Made by a program: the position numbers and the translations under genes. The notes under the pieces are model-generated. The model saw nothing but the letters and a program-made list of their open reading frames with translations. It did not search any database and had not been told where the DNA came from. A DNA stretch of 64,000 nucleotides from Candidatus Haliotispira prima (GTDB taxonomy: Bacteria; Spirochaetota; Spirochaetia; SP-2023). Numbering within the stretch: the first letter of the stretch is position 1; every line of letters starts with the position of its first letter. The stretch covers positions 620,001 to 684,000 of the forward strand of contig CP123443.1 of the NCBI GenBank assembly GCA_029867005.1, given 5' to 3'. Below, piece by piece: positions 8,193 through 16,882 of this stretch.

Positions 8193-9242
8193 TCATTTGG
8201 TAATTAATTGTACGTTTTGTATCGTCTGTGTACTGAAGTAGTTTGCGGAGTTATACTGCGCACTATATTCCATATCTAATCCATTAGGAAAAAAATATTT
8301 CTTATTTTCCGGATCAGAGGGTGACATAGCTATGATAGCACTAAAATACACGTCAAAATCAGTAGATTTCATTTTCCTTTCTAAAAAAACAGTCTTGGTG
8401 TTACCCCCTGGTCCTTCACCTACAGCTCCTGCATAGTACGTAAAGACTATCTCAAAGGTTCCATTATTATTCGCCTGAGCTTGAATTAAGAGGAGTTTCA
8501 CTTCCTCTGATGAGGTGATAGGTGAGGGCTCTGCCAATATAGGAAAAGTGAACCTCATTGGAAGTATCAAATATTCTTCCTCTTTTACTTCGATCTTTTT
8601 GGGAGAATGTTTTTCTGTGCTTGTTCTTGGTGTGGAGGCCGTATTTCCACCCGAATCTTTCACTGCCCCATTGGAGTGAAAATATTGATCCCAGGAATGA
8701 ATACCTATATTGTTAGATCCCTGCCGTCTTTCTAAAGAGGATAAAGTGGCAAACTTGGCGGTTGTAAACGATTTTTGTGAGGCCAATTCTCTGCCCCGGT
8801 AAATATTGAGGTAATACGTCGTATTCTCTTTCAATAAATGTTCGGCTGTAAGGGTACTTATGTCATCCGGTATAGTATGCAAATGGGCCATAAAGACCTC
8901 TCTGCTTACGCCTTTTGTCAGAGTACGCTTGATATAACCTCTGCCTAATTGGGCCGGAAGGGTTGTGGTTGCAGCCGCAGAAATCCCAAACGTAAACTCC
9001 GACTCTCCTCCTAACGGACTGGTTATGGAGAAAGTCAATTCATTTGGGCCTATGTAAGGAAAGGTGACCGCATACTTGACTGCCGGCGGGTCCTTACTGT
9101 CAGACAGTGGGGCACAGGCGAGCAGAGACAGACTGAGAACAGGCAGCAAAAGGAAGGGGAGAGGGCGGAAGAAAAATGAACAAAAAAGATTGTAACTAGT
9201 TGATATACAAGAAAATAATGGCTTGCTTTCTAAAGTAGTGTG
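8193..9242 (-). CDS. Family B lipoprotein (phase-off copy)
   Basis: A frame of 350 codons from the heptamer run, with lipobox LSLLAC. The N-terminal two thirds are near-identical in pattern to 5005-6081 (FPYIGPNELTFSITS, ENTTYYLNIYRGRELASQ, GIHSWDQYF, EEYLILPMRF). The last third diverges (FEIVFTYYAGAVGEGPG) before the common end QTIQNVQLITK, as expected of genes diversifying by recombination. A TTG at 9149 lacks an SD. ATG 9322 is 1130 nt from the stop, out of frame by the same step as the other copies. Function unknown. Confidence 0.7.
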   Translation of the reverse strand, partial: HTTLESKPLFSCISTSYNLFCSFFFRPLPFLLLPVLSLSLLACAPLSDSKDPPAVKYAVTFPYIGPNELTFSITSPLGGESEFTFGISAAATTTLPAQLGRGYIKRTLTKGVSREVFMAHLHTIPDDISTLTAEHLLKENTTYYLNIYRGRELASQKSFTTAKFATLSSLERRQGSNNIGIHSWDQYFHSNGAVKDSGGNTASTPRTSTEKHSPKKIEVKEEEYLILPMRFTFPILAEPSPITSSEEVKLLLIQAQANNNGTFEIVFTYYAGAVGEGPGGNTKTVFLERKMKSTDFDVYFSAIIAMSPSDPENKKYFFPNGLDMEYSAQYNSANYFSTQTIQNVQLITK

Positions 9243-9406
9243 ATATTGGATATTGGATATTGGATATTGGATATTATACTGTTTATACCAATATCAGTCA
9301 ATATTTGGTCTCGTTTTTTCATGGGAGTACTCCTTATGGGTAAAATGAGGAAATGGGCAAAGTGCCTTTGCGGGTTTATTCTATATTCGTCCGGGGGTTT
9401 TGGCAA
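9242..9406 (-). promoter_or_regulatory. Phase-switch leader 7
   Basis: Minus strand: -35 TTGCCA (9406-9401), 17-nt spacer, -10 TAGAAT (9383-9378), a weaker SD (AAGGAG), ATG 9322 opening MKKRDQILTDIGIN, heptamer run 9242-9275, conserved TAG. Confidence 0.72.
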
Positions 9407-9479
9407 GGGGGGGGATGTGACCACCCCCTGACCCCTCCCAGGGGGGGCAGGGTAACAGATTCGGGCATGAATAAAACAT

Positions 9480-9501
9480 AGCAGGCCCCGAAGTGCCTGC
9501 T
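9480..9501 (-). terminator. Terminator of the DUF3179 gene
   Basis: Read on the minus strand: a 7-bp stem AGCAGGC / GCCTGCT with a GC-rich loop, followed by ATGTTTTA. It lies 20 nt past the stop of the gene at 9522. Confidence 0.6.
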
Positions 9502-9521
9502 AAAAGACGGGGTGGCGGGAA

Positions 9522-10487
9522 TTAGGCCGGGTAGTGGAAAACTTCACAATTGGGGAATGTTAAGACAAATCCATACCACCGTAAAAATACTTGATTTGGC
9601 TTATTGACATCCAGTTTTGTTTCATTAGAGGAGTACAGATTTCCACCCTTTATGTAGTTGCCATTAGATAAAATCAATGTATCTTCACTAAATGACAGGT
9701 TATTTAATTCTTTAATATAGATAGCAGAAGGTATATCAGTAGTTGGAGAAATGTAGACTAATATATCTTTTCCATTCAACTTATCAAAAAGATAATTACC
9801 ATGTTCTTTTATTATTTTAGAAGGATAAAACCTGGCTGTTTTATCTCCCCATATACCTAATCCCATTTCCATTTGGGGTAATCTGTTATCCATCGTTGTT
9901 GGCATGGAATTTTTAAAACCGGGCGGCAAGAACCCGTTACCTTTTGTATCCGCCTTCCGGTTTGCGAATTTTGCAAATGATTTTTGCAGAAAATTCATCT
10001 TCTCTTCACCGTATAAACAATCCGGATATTGCTCAACAACTTCTTTCAGAGTCAATATTTGATGCGATTGAAGAATTTCGAGATGACAGCCTTTATGTTT
10101 TCCTGAGATACATTCCCCTGTAATATGGTCCCAATAGGACCCGGTCTCTTTATCAGACATAAGTAACATGCCATTGTATGATCCGGAAATATAAAAATGA
10201 AGCATTTTATTATTTACAACCGGGTTCATTACCATACCGGAATTACAGATAACACAAAAAGTTAGCATATAAGGTGATTTATTCACATACCCTTGGGCAA
10301 TATGATGAAAAGCCATTCTGTGTTTTGAAAATGCCAAATGTTTAGAGTCTATTTTAAAGACAATTAATTGTGAATCTTCTGTTAAAACCTTATGCTCAAG
10401 TATGTCTTTTATATTGATATATTCATTTGTGTAGATAGGTTTAAACATAGGGCCAAATTCTTTGTTTGTCACTCTTTTTGTTTGCAT
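9522..10487 (-). CDS. DUF3179 domain-containing protein
   Basis: 321 residues from ATG 10487. The pattern of DUF3179 is visible: an early IVFKIDSKHLAFS, then MLTFCVICNSGMVMNPVVNN (the family's conserved Cys-x-x-Cys-like block) and GSYWDHITGECISGKHKG. The second half is less conserved. The family has no established function. No signal peptide is seen, so a cytoplasmic place is likely. AT-richer than the core genes and flanked by the lipoprotein array and IS relics, so probably accessory. The 330 bp upstream hold no further gene that I can see. Confidence 0.75.
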   Translation of the reverse strand: MQTKRVTNKEFGPMFKPIYTNEYINIKDILEHKVLTEDSQLIVFKIDSKHLAFSKHRMAFHHIAQGYVNKSPYMLTFCVICNSGMVMNPVVNNKMLHFYISGSYNGMLLMSDKETGSYWDHITGECISGKHKGCHLEILQSHQILTLKEVVEQYPDCLYGEEKMNFLQKSFAKFANRKADTKGNGFLPPGFKNSMPTTMDNRLPQMEMGLGIWGDKTARFYPSKIIKEHGNYLFDKLNGKDILVYISPTTDIPSAIYIKELNNLSFSEDTLILSNGNYIKGGNLYSSNETKLDVNKPNQVFLRWYGFVLTFPNCEVFHYPA

Positions 10488-10814
10488 TGTTGTTTTTTCC
10501 TTATTATACTTCCCAATCTTATTTCTGCCTATTTTTGCTTGTTTTCATATATAGAAATGTTTTGTCAATAGCTAAGCCTTGTGATCAATGACCCCTTTTG
10601 ACATAAAATCTCCTGCTGTTGTCTTGTTTTTTATAGAAAGGTTCCTTCAGACCGAGTGAATTTACAGTCTGATAGTATCTTCATTTAGAGGCTTTGGCAA
10701 GCGTGGCCCCCCTGCCTCCAAAGGAGGGCGTTAGAGCAGAGGTTTTAGAGATAAGGGCAAAACCTCCGCGACATCAAGGTAAAAAATATGGCTATGGGCT
10801 ACTATAGCACGTGA

Positions 10815-11110
10815 CTCTCCGGTCTTTGGCATTTTGAAACGCGAAGGAAAAATTACCACAAATATTGTCAAAAACTGTACAAAAAATGGGTTATTACCGA
10901 TAATAGAGGGGTAAAGCCCTGAAAGTTCGTTGTGAGCATTATTGTGTCTGCCACCGCCGGAACGAGCTTGCACGTGGCAAAAGTTATATTAATGGTATGG
11001 AGTCGTTTGGAAGCCGGGCAGAAAGGTGTTTGGCAAAATTCAACAGGCTCAGTGCCAAGGCTTTTATCTATATTTAAAGGAGTGTGAGTTTAGACGGAAC
11101 CACCGATCCG
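10815..11110 (+). pseudogene. IS1595-family transposase relic
   Basis: Frame-shifted remains of a DDE transposase of the IS1595 type. VFGILKREGKITTNIVKN, then after a stop ARGKSYINGMESF, then in another frame GFYLYLKECEFRRNHRS. All three blocks are in the order of the family and match the better-preserved relic at 14600-15184. The N-terminus is missing. Inactive. Confidence 0.7.
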
Positions 11111-11127
11111 GACTTGTCTGTACCCAA

Positions 11128-11337
11128 ATGAAATTAATCATAGATGTAAAAGATGAAAAAGCACCTTTTGTTTCAGAGTTGCTCAGAAAAAATCTTGATT
11201 TCGTAAAAATAGAAGAAATACAAGAAGAGAAATCAGAAATTTTGGAAGGCATCAAAGAAGCCGTAGAAGAAATGAAATTGATAAAAGCAGGTAAATTGAA
11301 AGGTATTCCGGCAAGAGAGTTGTTGAATGACTTATGA
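11128..11337 (+). CDS. Antitoxin of a RelE/ParE-type pair
   Basis: 69 residues from ATG 11128 (MKLIIDVKDEKAPFVSELL), rich in Glu and Lys. The middle is predicted helical (EEIQEEKSEILEGIKEAVEEM), followed by KAGKLKGIPARELLNDL, a tail typical of small antitoxins that wrap their toxin. It overlaps the toxin start by 11 nt, so the two are translationally coupled. I prefer 11128 because upstream residues belong to the transposase relic. No clear SD is seen. No known DNA-binding domain is recognised. Confidence 0.7.
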   Translation: MKLIIDVKDEKAPFVSELLRKNLDFVKIEEIQEEKSEILEGIKEAVEEMKLIKAGKLKGIPARELLNDL

Positions 11338-11662
11338 TGTCATAGCAACTCCTAAATTTAAGAGGGATTTTAAAAAGATTGTAAAAAAGTATCGTTCATT
11401 AGAGCAGGAGTATTTTAATCTCGTAGCTGAATTAGAACAAAACCCAGAGAAAGGAATTGATATAGGCCAAAATTGCTTTAAAATACGTTTAGCTATAAAA
11501 TCTAAAGGGAAAGGAAAATCCGGCGGTGGGAGAGTCATTACTTATTTTACACGGGTTAAAGAAACGGTGTATCTACTGACCATTTATGACAAGTCGGAAA
11601 AAGACAATATAACGGATAGCCAAATAAGAGAATTATTAGACGAATTACCGGAAATGGAATAA
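11327..11662 (+). CDS. RelE/ParE-family toxin
   Basis: 111 residues: MTYDVIATPKFKRDFKKIVKKY, then IRLAIKSKGKGKSGGGRVITYF and TVYLLTIYDKSEKDNI. The order of a basic N-terminal helix hairpin, a central beta-sheet with Arg/Lys and the YDKSEK segment fits RelE/ParE toxins. RelE-type enzymes cut mRNA on the ribosome; ParE-type poison gyrase. The sequence alone does not decide which, though the YDKSEKDNI end is common in RelE-like proteins. Coupled to the antitoxin at 11128 and closed by a terminator at 11743. Confidence 0.8.
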   Translation: MTYDVIATPKFKRDFKKIVKKYRSLEQEYFNLVAELEQNPEKGIDIGQNCFKIRLAIKSKGKGKSGGGRVITYFTRVKETVYLLTIYDKSEKDNITDSQIRELLDELPEME

Positions 11663-11742
11663 TGCATTAGCTAAAAACAGATAGTATTGTGCCTCTGTTT
11701 GTGCCTGCAAAAATCAAATCTATAGATATAAAATATGACTAA

Positions 11743-11767
11743 AGCCTGCTTTACGCAGGCTTTTTTT
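11743..11767 (+). terminator. Rho-independent terminator after toxin
   Basis: Stem AGCCTGC / GCAGGCT with a short TTTAC loop, followed by seven T. It lies 80 nt downstream of the toxin stop. Confidence 0.8.
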
Positions 11768-11785
11768 GCCTAAAAATCCACACGA

Positions 11786-11959
11786 TTATGGACTACTATA
11801 GCGCGTGAGGGGTACTATGAGTTTAACTGCCGGAGGGCTATTTGTAATTGCTAATTGCAAAGCCTTTCCGGATATTTTTTTTGTATCATCGACACCTATT
11901 ACATAGTAGTAGTTATCTCCACCAGGATAGCTCCCACCCGGTTTCGATAGGTTGAAATG
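11786..11959 (-). pseudogene. C-terminal fragment of a family A lipoprotein
   Basis: 58 codons encoding LSKPGGSYPGGDNYYYVIG and PLTRYSSP, the last part of family A (compare 743-1687). Upstream the sequence turns into intergenic leader-type sequence (TATACAAC region) and a hairpin, so the gene is cut. A second, longer fragment lies just upstream at 12129. Confidence 0.65.
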
Positions 11960-12038
11960 GAAAGGTGGTGAAAGTGAATCGAAGAGTTGGTTGTATATTC
12001 GTTTAGAGATTTTGGCAAGGGGAGGGATTGTAAGAAGG

Positions 12039-12070
12039 TTGAAGAGGCACGTTAAAACGTGCCTCTTCAA
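12039..12070. repeat. Perfect inverted repeat, 15-bp arms
   Basis: TTGAAGAGGCACGTT and its exact complement separated by 2 nt. It lies between two broken family A fragments. No U-run next to it. Could be an old terminator or a small palindromic element. Confidence 0.6.
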
Positions 12071-12128
12071 CTCCCTCTCGCAAAAGGCCATCTTAAGGCC
12101 ATTTGCTATGGCCTTAAGATAAATACCA

Positions 12129-12578
12129 TTACGGGCTGCCATAACGTGTAAGAGGTACTGTGAGACGAGCTTCAGCAAGACCATCTGTAGTCTCCAATCG
12201 AAAAAGATTTCCAAGTATTTTCGCTGTATCATCAGCACTGATTACATAGTAGTAGTTATCTCCATCAGGATAGCTACCGCCCAGTTTAGACATATTTGAA
12301 AGAAATCCCGGGAGAAGACGAACAGCACCGAACGACAGGCTAAATATAACTGAAATGAATTCCATACTGGTTAAACCAGTCGTATTAAAAACGATAGAGG
12401 TAAAAGGAATAATTTTAATTTTTGTATAAGCGACAAAAATACCCTTTTGGTTTTCACTGTAGCCCCATTCCGAAAGACTTCCCACAAACTGCTCATTTGT
12501 CCATGCATTATCCCATGCGGGATCTCCTGCCGGGGGTAGGGTAGCGGTGGTAAAGGAAAGGGCTATTACATCATTAGG
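12129..12578 (-). pseudogene. 5'-truncated family A lipoprotein
   Basis: About 150 codons matching the second half of family A (ALSFTTATLPPAGDPAWDN, QFVGSLSEWGYSENQKGIF, KLGGSYPDGDNYYYVIS, ending PLTRYGSP). The signal peptide, lipobox and first half are missing. The 5' border abuts the IS1595 relic at 12629 on the other strand, suggesting that insertion or deletion broke it. Confidence 0.7.
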
Positions 12579-12628
12579 GTCTTGACTAGTTAGAAGTATT
12601 ATGATTCTCTCTAAATTGTGAGAAGAGA

Positions 12629-12902
12629 ATGAAAAATAAATACTATCATCGTTCACGGATTTTAGAAGGGAAATTTAGAGAAATTGTTCGCTGTTTTGCG
12701 AGCGATATTGATGCGTCAAAAACTGCATTATTATGTTGTATTAACTGTAATACAGTTAATATAATCTATAAAAAAATTAGAATAAAAATTACTGAGTTCT
12801 GTATTGACTCTTGTCCGGAATTAGGTAGCTTTGAAAAGGGGCTGTGGGACTGCGGGTAAAACTCCTGTTTTTGGTATATTAAAACGTGATAGCAAGGTTT
12901 AA
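12629..12902 (+). pseudogene. IS1595-family transposase relic (N-terminal part)
   Basis: MKNKYYHRSRI.EGKFREIVRCFA starts it, with a degenerate helix-turn-helix region (NCNTVNIIYKKIR). After a stop at 12856, AGKTPVFGILKRDSK appears. Residues are in family order, but the DDE region between them is deleted. Inactive. Confidence 0.7.
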
Positions 12903-12980
12903 TTTACCGCCTTTTAAGTCATGTTATTGGTAAGATTTAGCTAGACCATTGCCAGCCCCTTTAACTTTATCATACACATC

Positions 12981-13014
12981 AAAAAATGCTGAGGTCTTAC
13001 AAGATCACAGCATT
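12981..13014 (-). terminator. Terminator of the SDR-DUF2141 unit
   Basis: On the minus strand: stem AATGCTG / CAGCATT, 16-nt loop, then TTTT. It is 24 nt past the stop of the DUF2141 gene. Confidence 0.65.
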
Positions 13015-13037
13015 CTGCGCCTATGACAATGCTCGTC

Positions 13038-13541
13038 CTATTTTGCCAATTTCTTCGCTGCCTTCCATTCCTTCAAGTCAATTACAAGCTCTGTAACTTT
13101 CCCTTCCTTCACTTCAAAAGAAGCTTGTTCAAAACGGGGAGCACTGCCTAGCTTACCAAAAATATTATGAGAAAACCCATACCTTTCCACAGGAACTCCA
13201 AACAAATTTTGATTCAACTTTTTGTCTCCATTTAAATCATGGTATACTGCAATAGCATAACGACCAGGTGCGATATTTCCCAAAAGGAACTCTGTAACAG
13301 GAGTAACAGCCTTTATATAAAACCCTGCCATTGCAGGAGTTCTCTTTTTAGCAAAATTTTTTGCTTGATCGTATAGGCCAAGATGCACGATACCCTGTGA
13401 TTTTTCCACGTTGCGAACCAGAATATGAATACTCTCTGCATATAACGGCAGGACACAGCAATATAAAATCAAAGATATCAAAGGTATGATAATACGATAT
13501 CTTCTTTTCAACTTTTTAGAGTATTTCAACATAGCTATCAT
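13038..13541 (-). CDS. DUF2141 domain protein, exported
   Basis: 167 residues. A basic start and hydrophobic segment (residues about 16-36, IIPLISLILYCCVLPLYA) form a signal peptide, probably cut after YAES. The rest matches DUF2141: GIVHLGLYDQAKNF, then GRYAIAVYHDLNGDKKLNQN and FGVPVERYGFSHN. The family folds as a small beta-sandwich, is secreted, and has no established activity. It lies 67 nt downstream of the SDR gene at 13609 on the same strand, so they are probably co-transcribed. The start could be the ATG at 13541 or the internal Met at codon 4. Confidence 0.8.
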   Translation of the reverse strand: MIAMLKYSKKLKRRYRIIIPLISLILYCCVLPLYAESIHILVRNVEKSQGIVHLGLYDQAKNFAKKRTPAMAGFYIKAVTPVTEFLLGNIAPGRYAIAVYHDLNGDKKLNQNLFGVPVERYGFSHNIFGKLGSAPRFEQASFEVKEGKVTELVIDLKEWKAAKKLAK

Positions 13542-13608
13542 ATCGGCATTTTTCTCCTTTCAGACCCCTTATAAAATGATAGGTAATTATCAAGATGTTT
13601 TATTGCTC

Positions 13609-14598
13609 TTAAATCAGCACTCCAAAATCCTTAAAAAATGTAAGAGTGTCTATGATTGTCTCTTCTATATCTCTAGGTGTATGACCTGGCTTTTCTTTTG
13701 CTAGTTGACTTGGTATATTTTTATTATGCACTTTTATCGTATGAATCGAGTCAAGGGTAATTGCTCTTGGAGAATTAGTAACGAGTGATTGTAAAAAATA
13801 GATCGGTAGAGATAAATAAATACTAAAAAAAGGAAGAGTTCCACGCATTAGTTTTTTTCCTAGCTCTTCTGAGATGACATCTGCCATGTAAACAAAATTT
13901 ATATAATTGCCACCAACAATATAATTTTGTTTACTCACCCCTTTTTCAATACAATTGACTGCTGTGGTACATAAATCACGAACATCAACATAGTCATAAC
14001 TAACATTAATACTGAAGGGCCTTTTCCCGTTTGCGATTTTTATAAACTCTTGACCAAATAAACTTGGTTTAAAGTCGTTGGGCCCAAGAATTCCAGAAGG
14101 GTGAATTATTGAAGCATTAAGACCTCGTTCGCAATATTCTAAAACAATTCTCTGTGCATCTGCCTTTGATAAATCATAAGGAACAGAATTTTCGTTGACA
14201 ACAAGAGGTCTATCTTCTAATAAAGGCTCACCTAATGGTTCTCGAACAAATGCATCAACAGATGAAAAATGAATTAATTTATTGATATTATGTTTAAGAG
14301 CCATCTCGCAAACATTTTTAGTACCATCAACATTCACTGCACGAATAAGGTTTTTATTTTTCCTCTCCAAGCTTATGATAGAGGCAGTATGGAAAACAAC
14401 GTCCACATCATTAAAAGCTTTATTGAGAGACTCAATGTCCGTAACACTACCTTTTATAAGTTCAACATCATAACCTTTAAAGGCTCTATGATCTCCGTCA
14501 AAATCAATACTCCTTACTTTATAGTCTCGAGCAGTGAGTTCTCTAACTAAATTAGCCCCAACATGCCCTGAACCACCTGTGATAAGTGCAATACTCAT
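13609..14598 (-). CDS. NAD-dependent epimerase/dehydratase (extended SDR)
   Basis: 329 residues starting MSIALITGGSGHVGANLV, with the NAD(P)-binding glycine motif GGSGHVG at residues 8-14. DVDVVFHTAS and the catalytic Ser (LIHFSSVDAF) with YDLSK (Tyr/Lys pair) follow. It belongs to the extended short-chain dehydrogenases that act on nucleotide-sugar or steroid-like substrates; the substrate cannot be read here. Its start directly abuts the dead IS1595 transposase, whose stop overlaps the upstream region, so its own promoter may have been displaced. Followed by the DUF2141 gene. Confidence 0.82.
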   Translation of the reverse strand: MSIALITGGSGHVGANLVRELTARDYKVRSIDFDGDHRAFKGYDVELIKGSVTDIESLNKAFNDVDVVFHTASIISLERKNKNLIRAVNVDGTKNVCEMALKHNINKLIHFSSVDAFVREPLGEPLLEDRPLVVNENSVPYDLSKADAQRIVLEYCERGLNASIIHPSGILGPNDFKPSLFGQEFIKIANGKRPFSINVSYDYVDVRDLCTTAVNCIEKGVSKQNYIVGGNYINFVYMADVISEELGKKLMRGTLPFFSIYLSLPIYFLQSLVTNSPRAITLDSIHTIKVHNKNIPSQLAKEKPGHTPRDIEETIIDTLTFFKDFGVLI

Positions 14599-14599
14599 T

Positions 14600-15184
14600 T
14601 TACCCTCTTTTTAAACCTTCTCTTATTTTAGATTCAGTTACTATAAACTTTGCTAAACGTCTCTTTGCGTAGCCCGATTCTATACCATTAATATGATTTT
14701 TACCACGTGCAAACTCAGTCTTGCTATGGTAAACACGATAATGTTCATAGCTGTTTAAAATCAAGCCATCATAAGCACTCAAGCCATCACTATAAATCGT
14801 TGAACCTTCAAGGATATTTCCCTCTATTATAGGTAGTAATTCCTTTTTTGTATAGTTTTTAACAATATTCATAGTAACTTTTCCTTCACGTTTCAAAATG
14901 CCAAAAACAGGTGTTTTACCAGCTGCACCACGCCCTTGCTTTCCTCGAACTCTTTTCGCATCAAAAATAGGATTCATCAACTTCAAAATTGCCTTTTTCC
15001 ATTGGTTTATCAAAACTTAACTCAGTTATTTTTACACGCAGTTTTTAGCAAAAATCGAATTGATCGTATTTCGAGAAATTTTTGTATATGCTGCTGTTTT
15101 TGCAGCAGTCTCATCAAAATAGAACAAAATCTGCCGAAATTTTGCTTCCGAAATCCGCGAACGATGATAGTATTTGTTTTTCAT
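14600..15184 (-). pseudogene. IS1595-family transposase, inactive
   Basis: The most complete of three relics. ATG 15184 opens MKNKYYHRSRISEAKFRQI. After a stop, a second frame carries DAKRVRGKQGRGAAGKTPVF, then STIYSDGLSAYDGL, EHYRVYHSKTEFARGKNHIN and YAKRRLAKF. The first acidic catalytic block (expected as DESYFG) reads as NPIFDAK and is lost. In-frame stops separate the N-terminal part. Terminal inverted repeats were not found. The end lies 2 nt from the start of the SDR gene. Confidence 0.75.
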
Positions 15185-15238
15185 TGTTTAGAAAGAGTTT
15201 ATATTCTCTATAAATATATAAAATTGTCCAGACCCTTT

Positions 15239-15354
15239 GATATTATACTGTTTGGCCGGTCACCAGTCAATAGTATTTTTTTATGTTTCATGGGGAAATA
15301 CCTCCGAATAGCGTAATCTTCGGCTATTATATATTCGTTTTGGATATTGGGCAA
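15239..15354 (-). promoter_or_regulatory. Orphan phase-switch leader with a collapsed repeat
   Basis: Minus strand: -35 TTGCCC (15354-15349), 17-nt spacer, -10 TATAAT (15331-15326), SD GGAGG, ATG 15291 opening MKHKKILLTGDRPNSIIS. Only a single GATATT (15239-15244) remains. The frame runs into unrelated sequence and stops; the IS1595 relic follows. This is a leader that lost its lipoprotein and its repeat run. Confidence 0.65.
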
Positions 15355-15452
15355 GGGGGGCCCTTTGCCCAACCTTGGAAGGAGCCTCTGCCCCTCCAAA
15401 CGGAGGGGCAGAGATTTAGATAACAGTGGAACAAAAATAGTGGAGAGTCGTC

Positions 15453-16640
15453 CTACTCTGTTACCAATACCGCCTTGTTGTTCTCGTAAAATGCAAATTG
15501 ATGGGATCCAAACAGATAGTCTATAGTACCGAGAAAACTGAGATTCGTAGTTTTGATCATTGTATCCCAAAGACTTACGCTTGTGGTCGGTCCTGAGGAT
15601 GTGATATTGTATACATCATAGATTAAGAGTGTCGGAGTCTCAAGCGTATTTCCAAAGGGGCGGGTATTTGTGCCGGTCTCCGGCATTTGGTTTGCAGCAA
15701 AGCCTGAGAACCTCCAAATATAGTCTCCTCCACTTGTCAAAAAGTAATGAAACCTTGCCGGGATTAAATAGCTTTCGGAAGCCTTGTACTCCATAGCCGG
15801 AGAAGTACTGCCGGCCGTAACTTGGTTATGAAAACTACTGTATGTTCCTCTTGTGGTGGGGTAGGTGGCGGGAAAATTTTCCGTCGTAAACAGCAATTTC
15901 TCTATAGCTGTGCCTGTCGCATCTGCTATGTCGTAGAAGTGAACGTAGTAGCCGGTGTTCGGGTGCAGGAGTTCCGGTGCGGTGGCAATGGCACTGACAA
16001 ATCCCGTAGCACCTCCGTCAACAGAAATTGTCATATCCGTATTAAACTTAGCTACCGTCATTTTATCGGTCAGAGAAAGATAAACCGTTCTGGGGGTTCC
16101 CTCCGCTTTGGTTGTTCGGGTGTAGAAACCGGGGAGGTCTTTGATATTAGTATAGGCAGGAGCTGTGGCATCTTTGCTGACAATAACCCCAATGGTTCTT
16201 GTCCCTTGGGTGCCGTTGTCAAACTGTACCAGCCCTTCCCTCATGGAGACCCAAGCCATGGAGGTGTTTAGTGTGAGTTTTCCCCACTTTGCGTACAGGG
16301 TGATGTTCCCGGTAATAGTCTCCTGAGTAAAGTTGAAAAGGGTCGCTAGAGTTTGTTCTTTGTACCATCCGCCAAAAACATAATTTGTCTTGGTGGGGTC
16401 TGTGGGCTTTTCCGATTTTTCTCCGCTTGTTACCGTTTGTGAAATTACCTCTGTGCCGCCTTGGGAGTTGAAAGTGAGGGTGAAGGTTAGAGTAGCCGGC
16501 GGGTCACCGGTGTCCGGCAGCGGGGCACAGGCAAGCAAAGACAGAAAAAAGAAGGGTAAAAGACGAACAGAAAGTGAATAAAAAGGTTTAGGATGGTTTG
16601 TAGGGGAACGAAGTAAATGTCTATTTTCTAAAGTAGTGTG
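15453..16640 (-). CDS. Family C lipoprotein with InlB-type repeat (phase-off copy)
   Basis: A frame of 396 codons with lipobox LSLLAC. Directly after it comes a domain of about 70 residues, FTLTFNSQGG...YVFGGWYKE...ITLYAKWGK, the pattern of the Listeria-Bacteroides / InlB B-repeat found in surface adhesins. The family C core (MAWVSMREGLVQFDNGTQG, LPGFYTRTTKAEGTP, ENNKAVLVTE) follows. The other family C copies lack the InlB-type domain, so this is a domain insertion. The only start near the signal peptide is TTG 16538, with no SD. ATG 16720 is 1268 nt from the stop, out of frame. Confidence 0.75.
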   Translation of the reverse strand, partial: HTTLENRHLLRSPTNHPKPFYSLSVRLLPFFFLSLLACAPLPDTGDPPATLTFTLTFNSQGGTEVISQTVTSGEKSEKPTDPTKTNYVFGGWYKEQTLATLFNFTQETITGNITLYAKWGKLTLNTSMAWVSMREGLVQFDNGTQGTRTIGVIVSKDATAPAYTNIKDLPGFYTRTTKAEGTPRTVYLSLTDKMTVAKFNTDMTISVDGGATGFVSAIATAPELLHPNTGYYVHFYDIADATGTAIEKLLFTTENFPATYPTTRGTYSSFHNQVTAGSTSPAMEYKASESYLIPARFHYFLTSGGDYIWRFSGFAANQMPETGTNTRPFGNTLETPTLLIYDVYNITSSGPTTSVSLWDTMIKTTNLSFLGTIDYLFGSHQFAFYENNKAVLVTE

Positions 16641-16783
16641 ATATTGGATATTGGATATTGGATATTGGATATTGTACCGTTTGGCCGGTTACCGGTCAAT
16701 AGTGTTTTTTCCTGTTTCATGGGGAAATGCCTCCGAATAGCGTAATCTTCGGCTATTATATATTCGTTTTGGATATTGGACAA
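16640..16783 (-). promoter_or_regulatory. Phase-switch leader 8
   Basis: Minus strand: -35 TTGTCC (16783-16778), 17-nt spacer, -10 TATAAT (16760-16755), SD GGAGG, ATG 16720 opening MKQEKTLLTGNRPNG, heptamer run 16640-16673, TAG after SNITLL. The leader N-terminus (MKQEK...) is a second type, distinct from MKKRD..., but the repeat and the stop are the same. Confidence 0.75.
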
Positions 16784-16882
16784 GAGGGGGCCCTTTGCCC
16801 CCCCTTGGAAGGAGCCTCTGCCCCTCCAAACGGAGAGACAGAGAAATACACAACAGCGGAACAAAAATAGTGGAGAGTGGTC

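Noticed and set aside
10731..10973. Minus-strand ORF as a gene
   Set aside because: It overlaps the plus-strand IS1595 relic and has no coding character.
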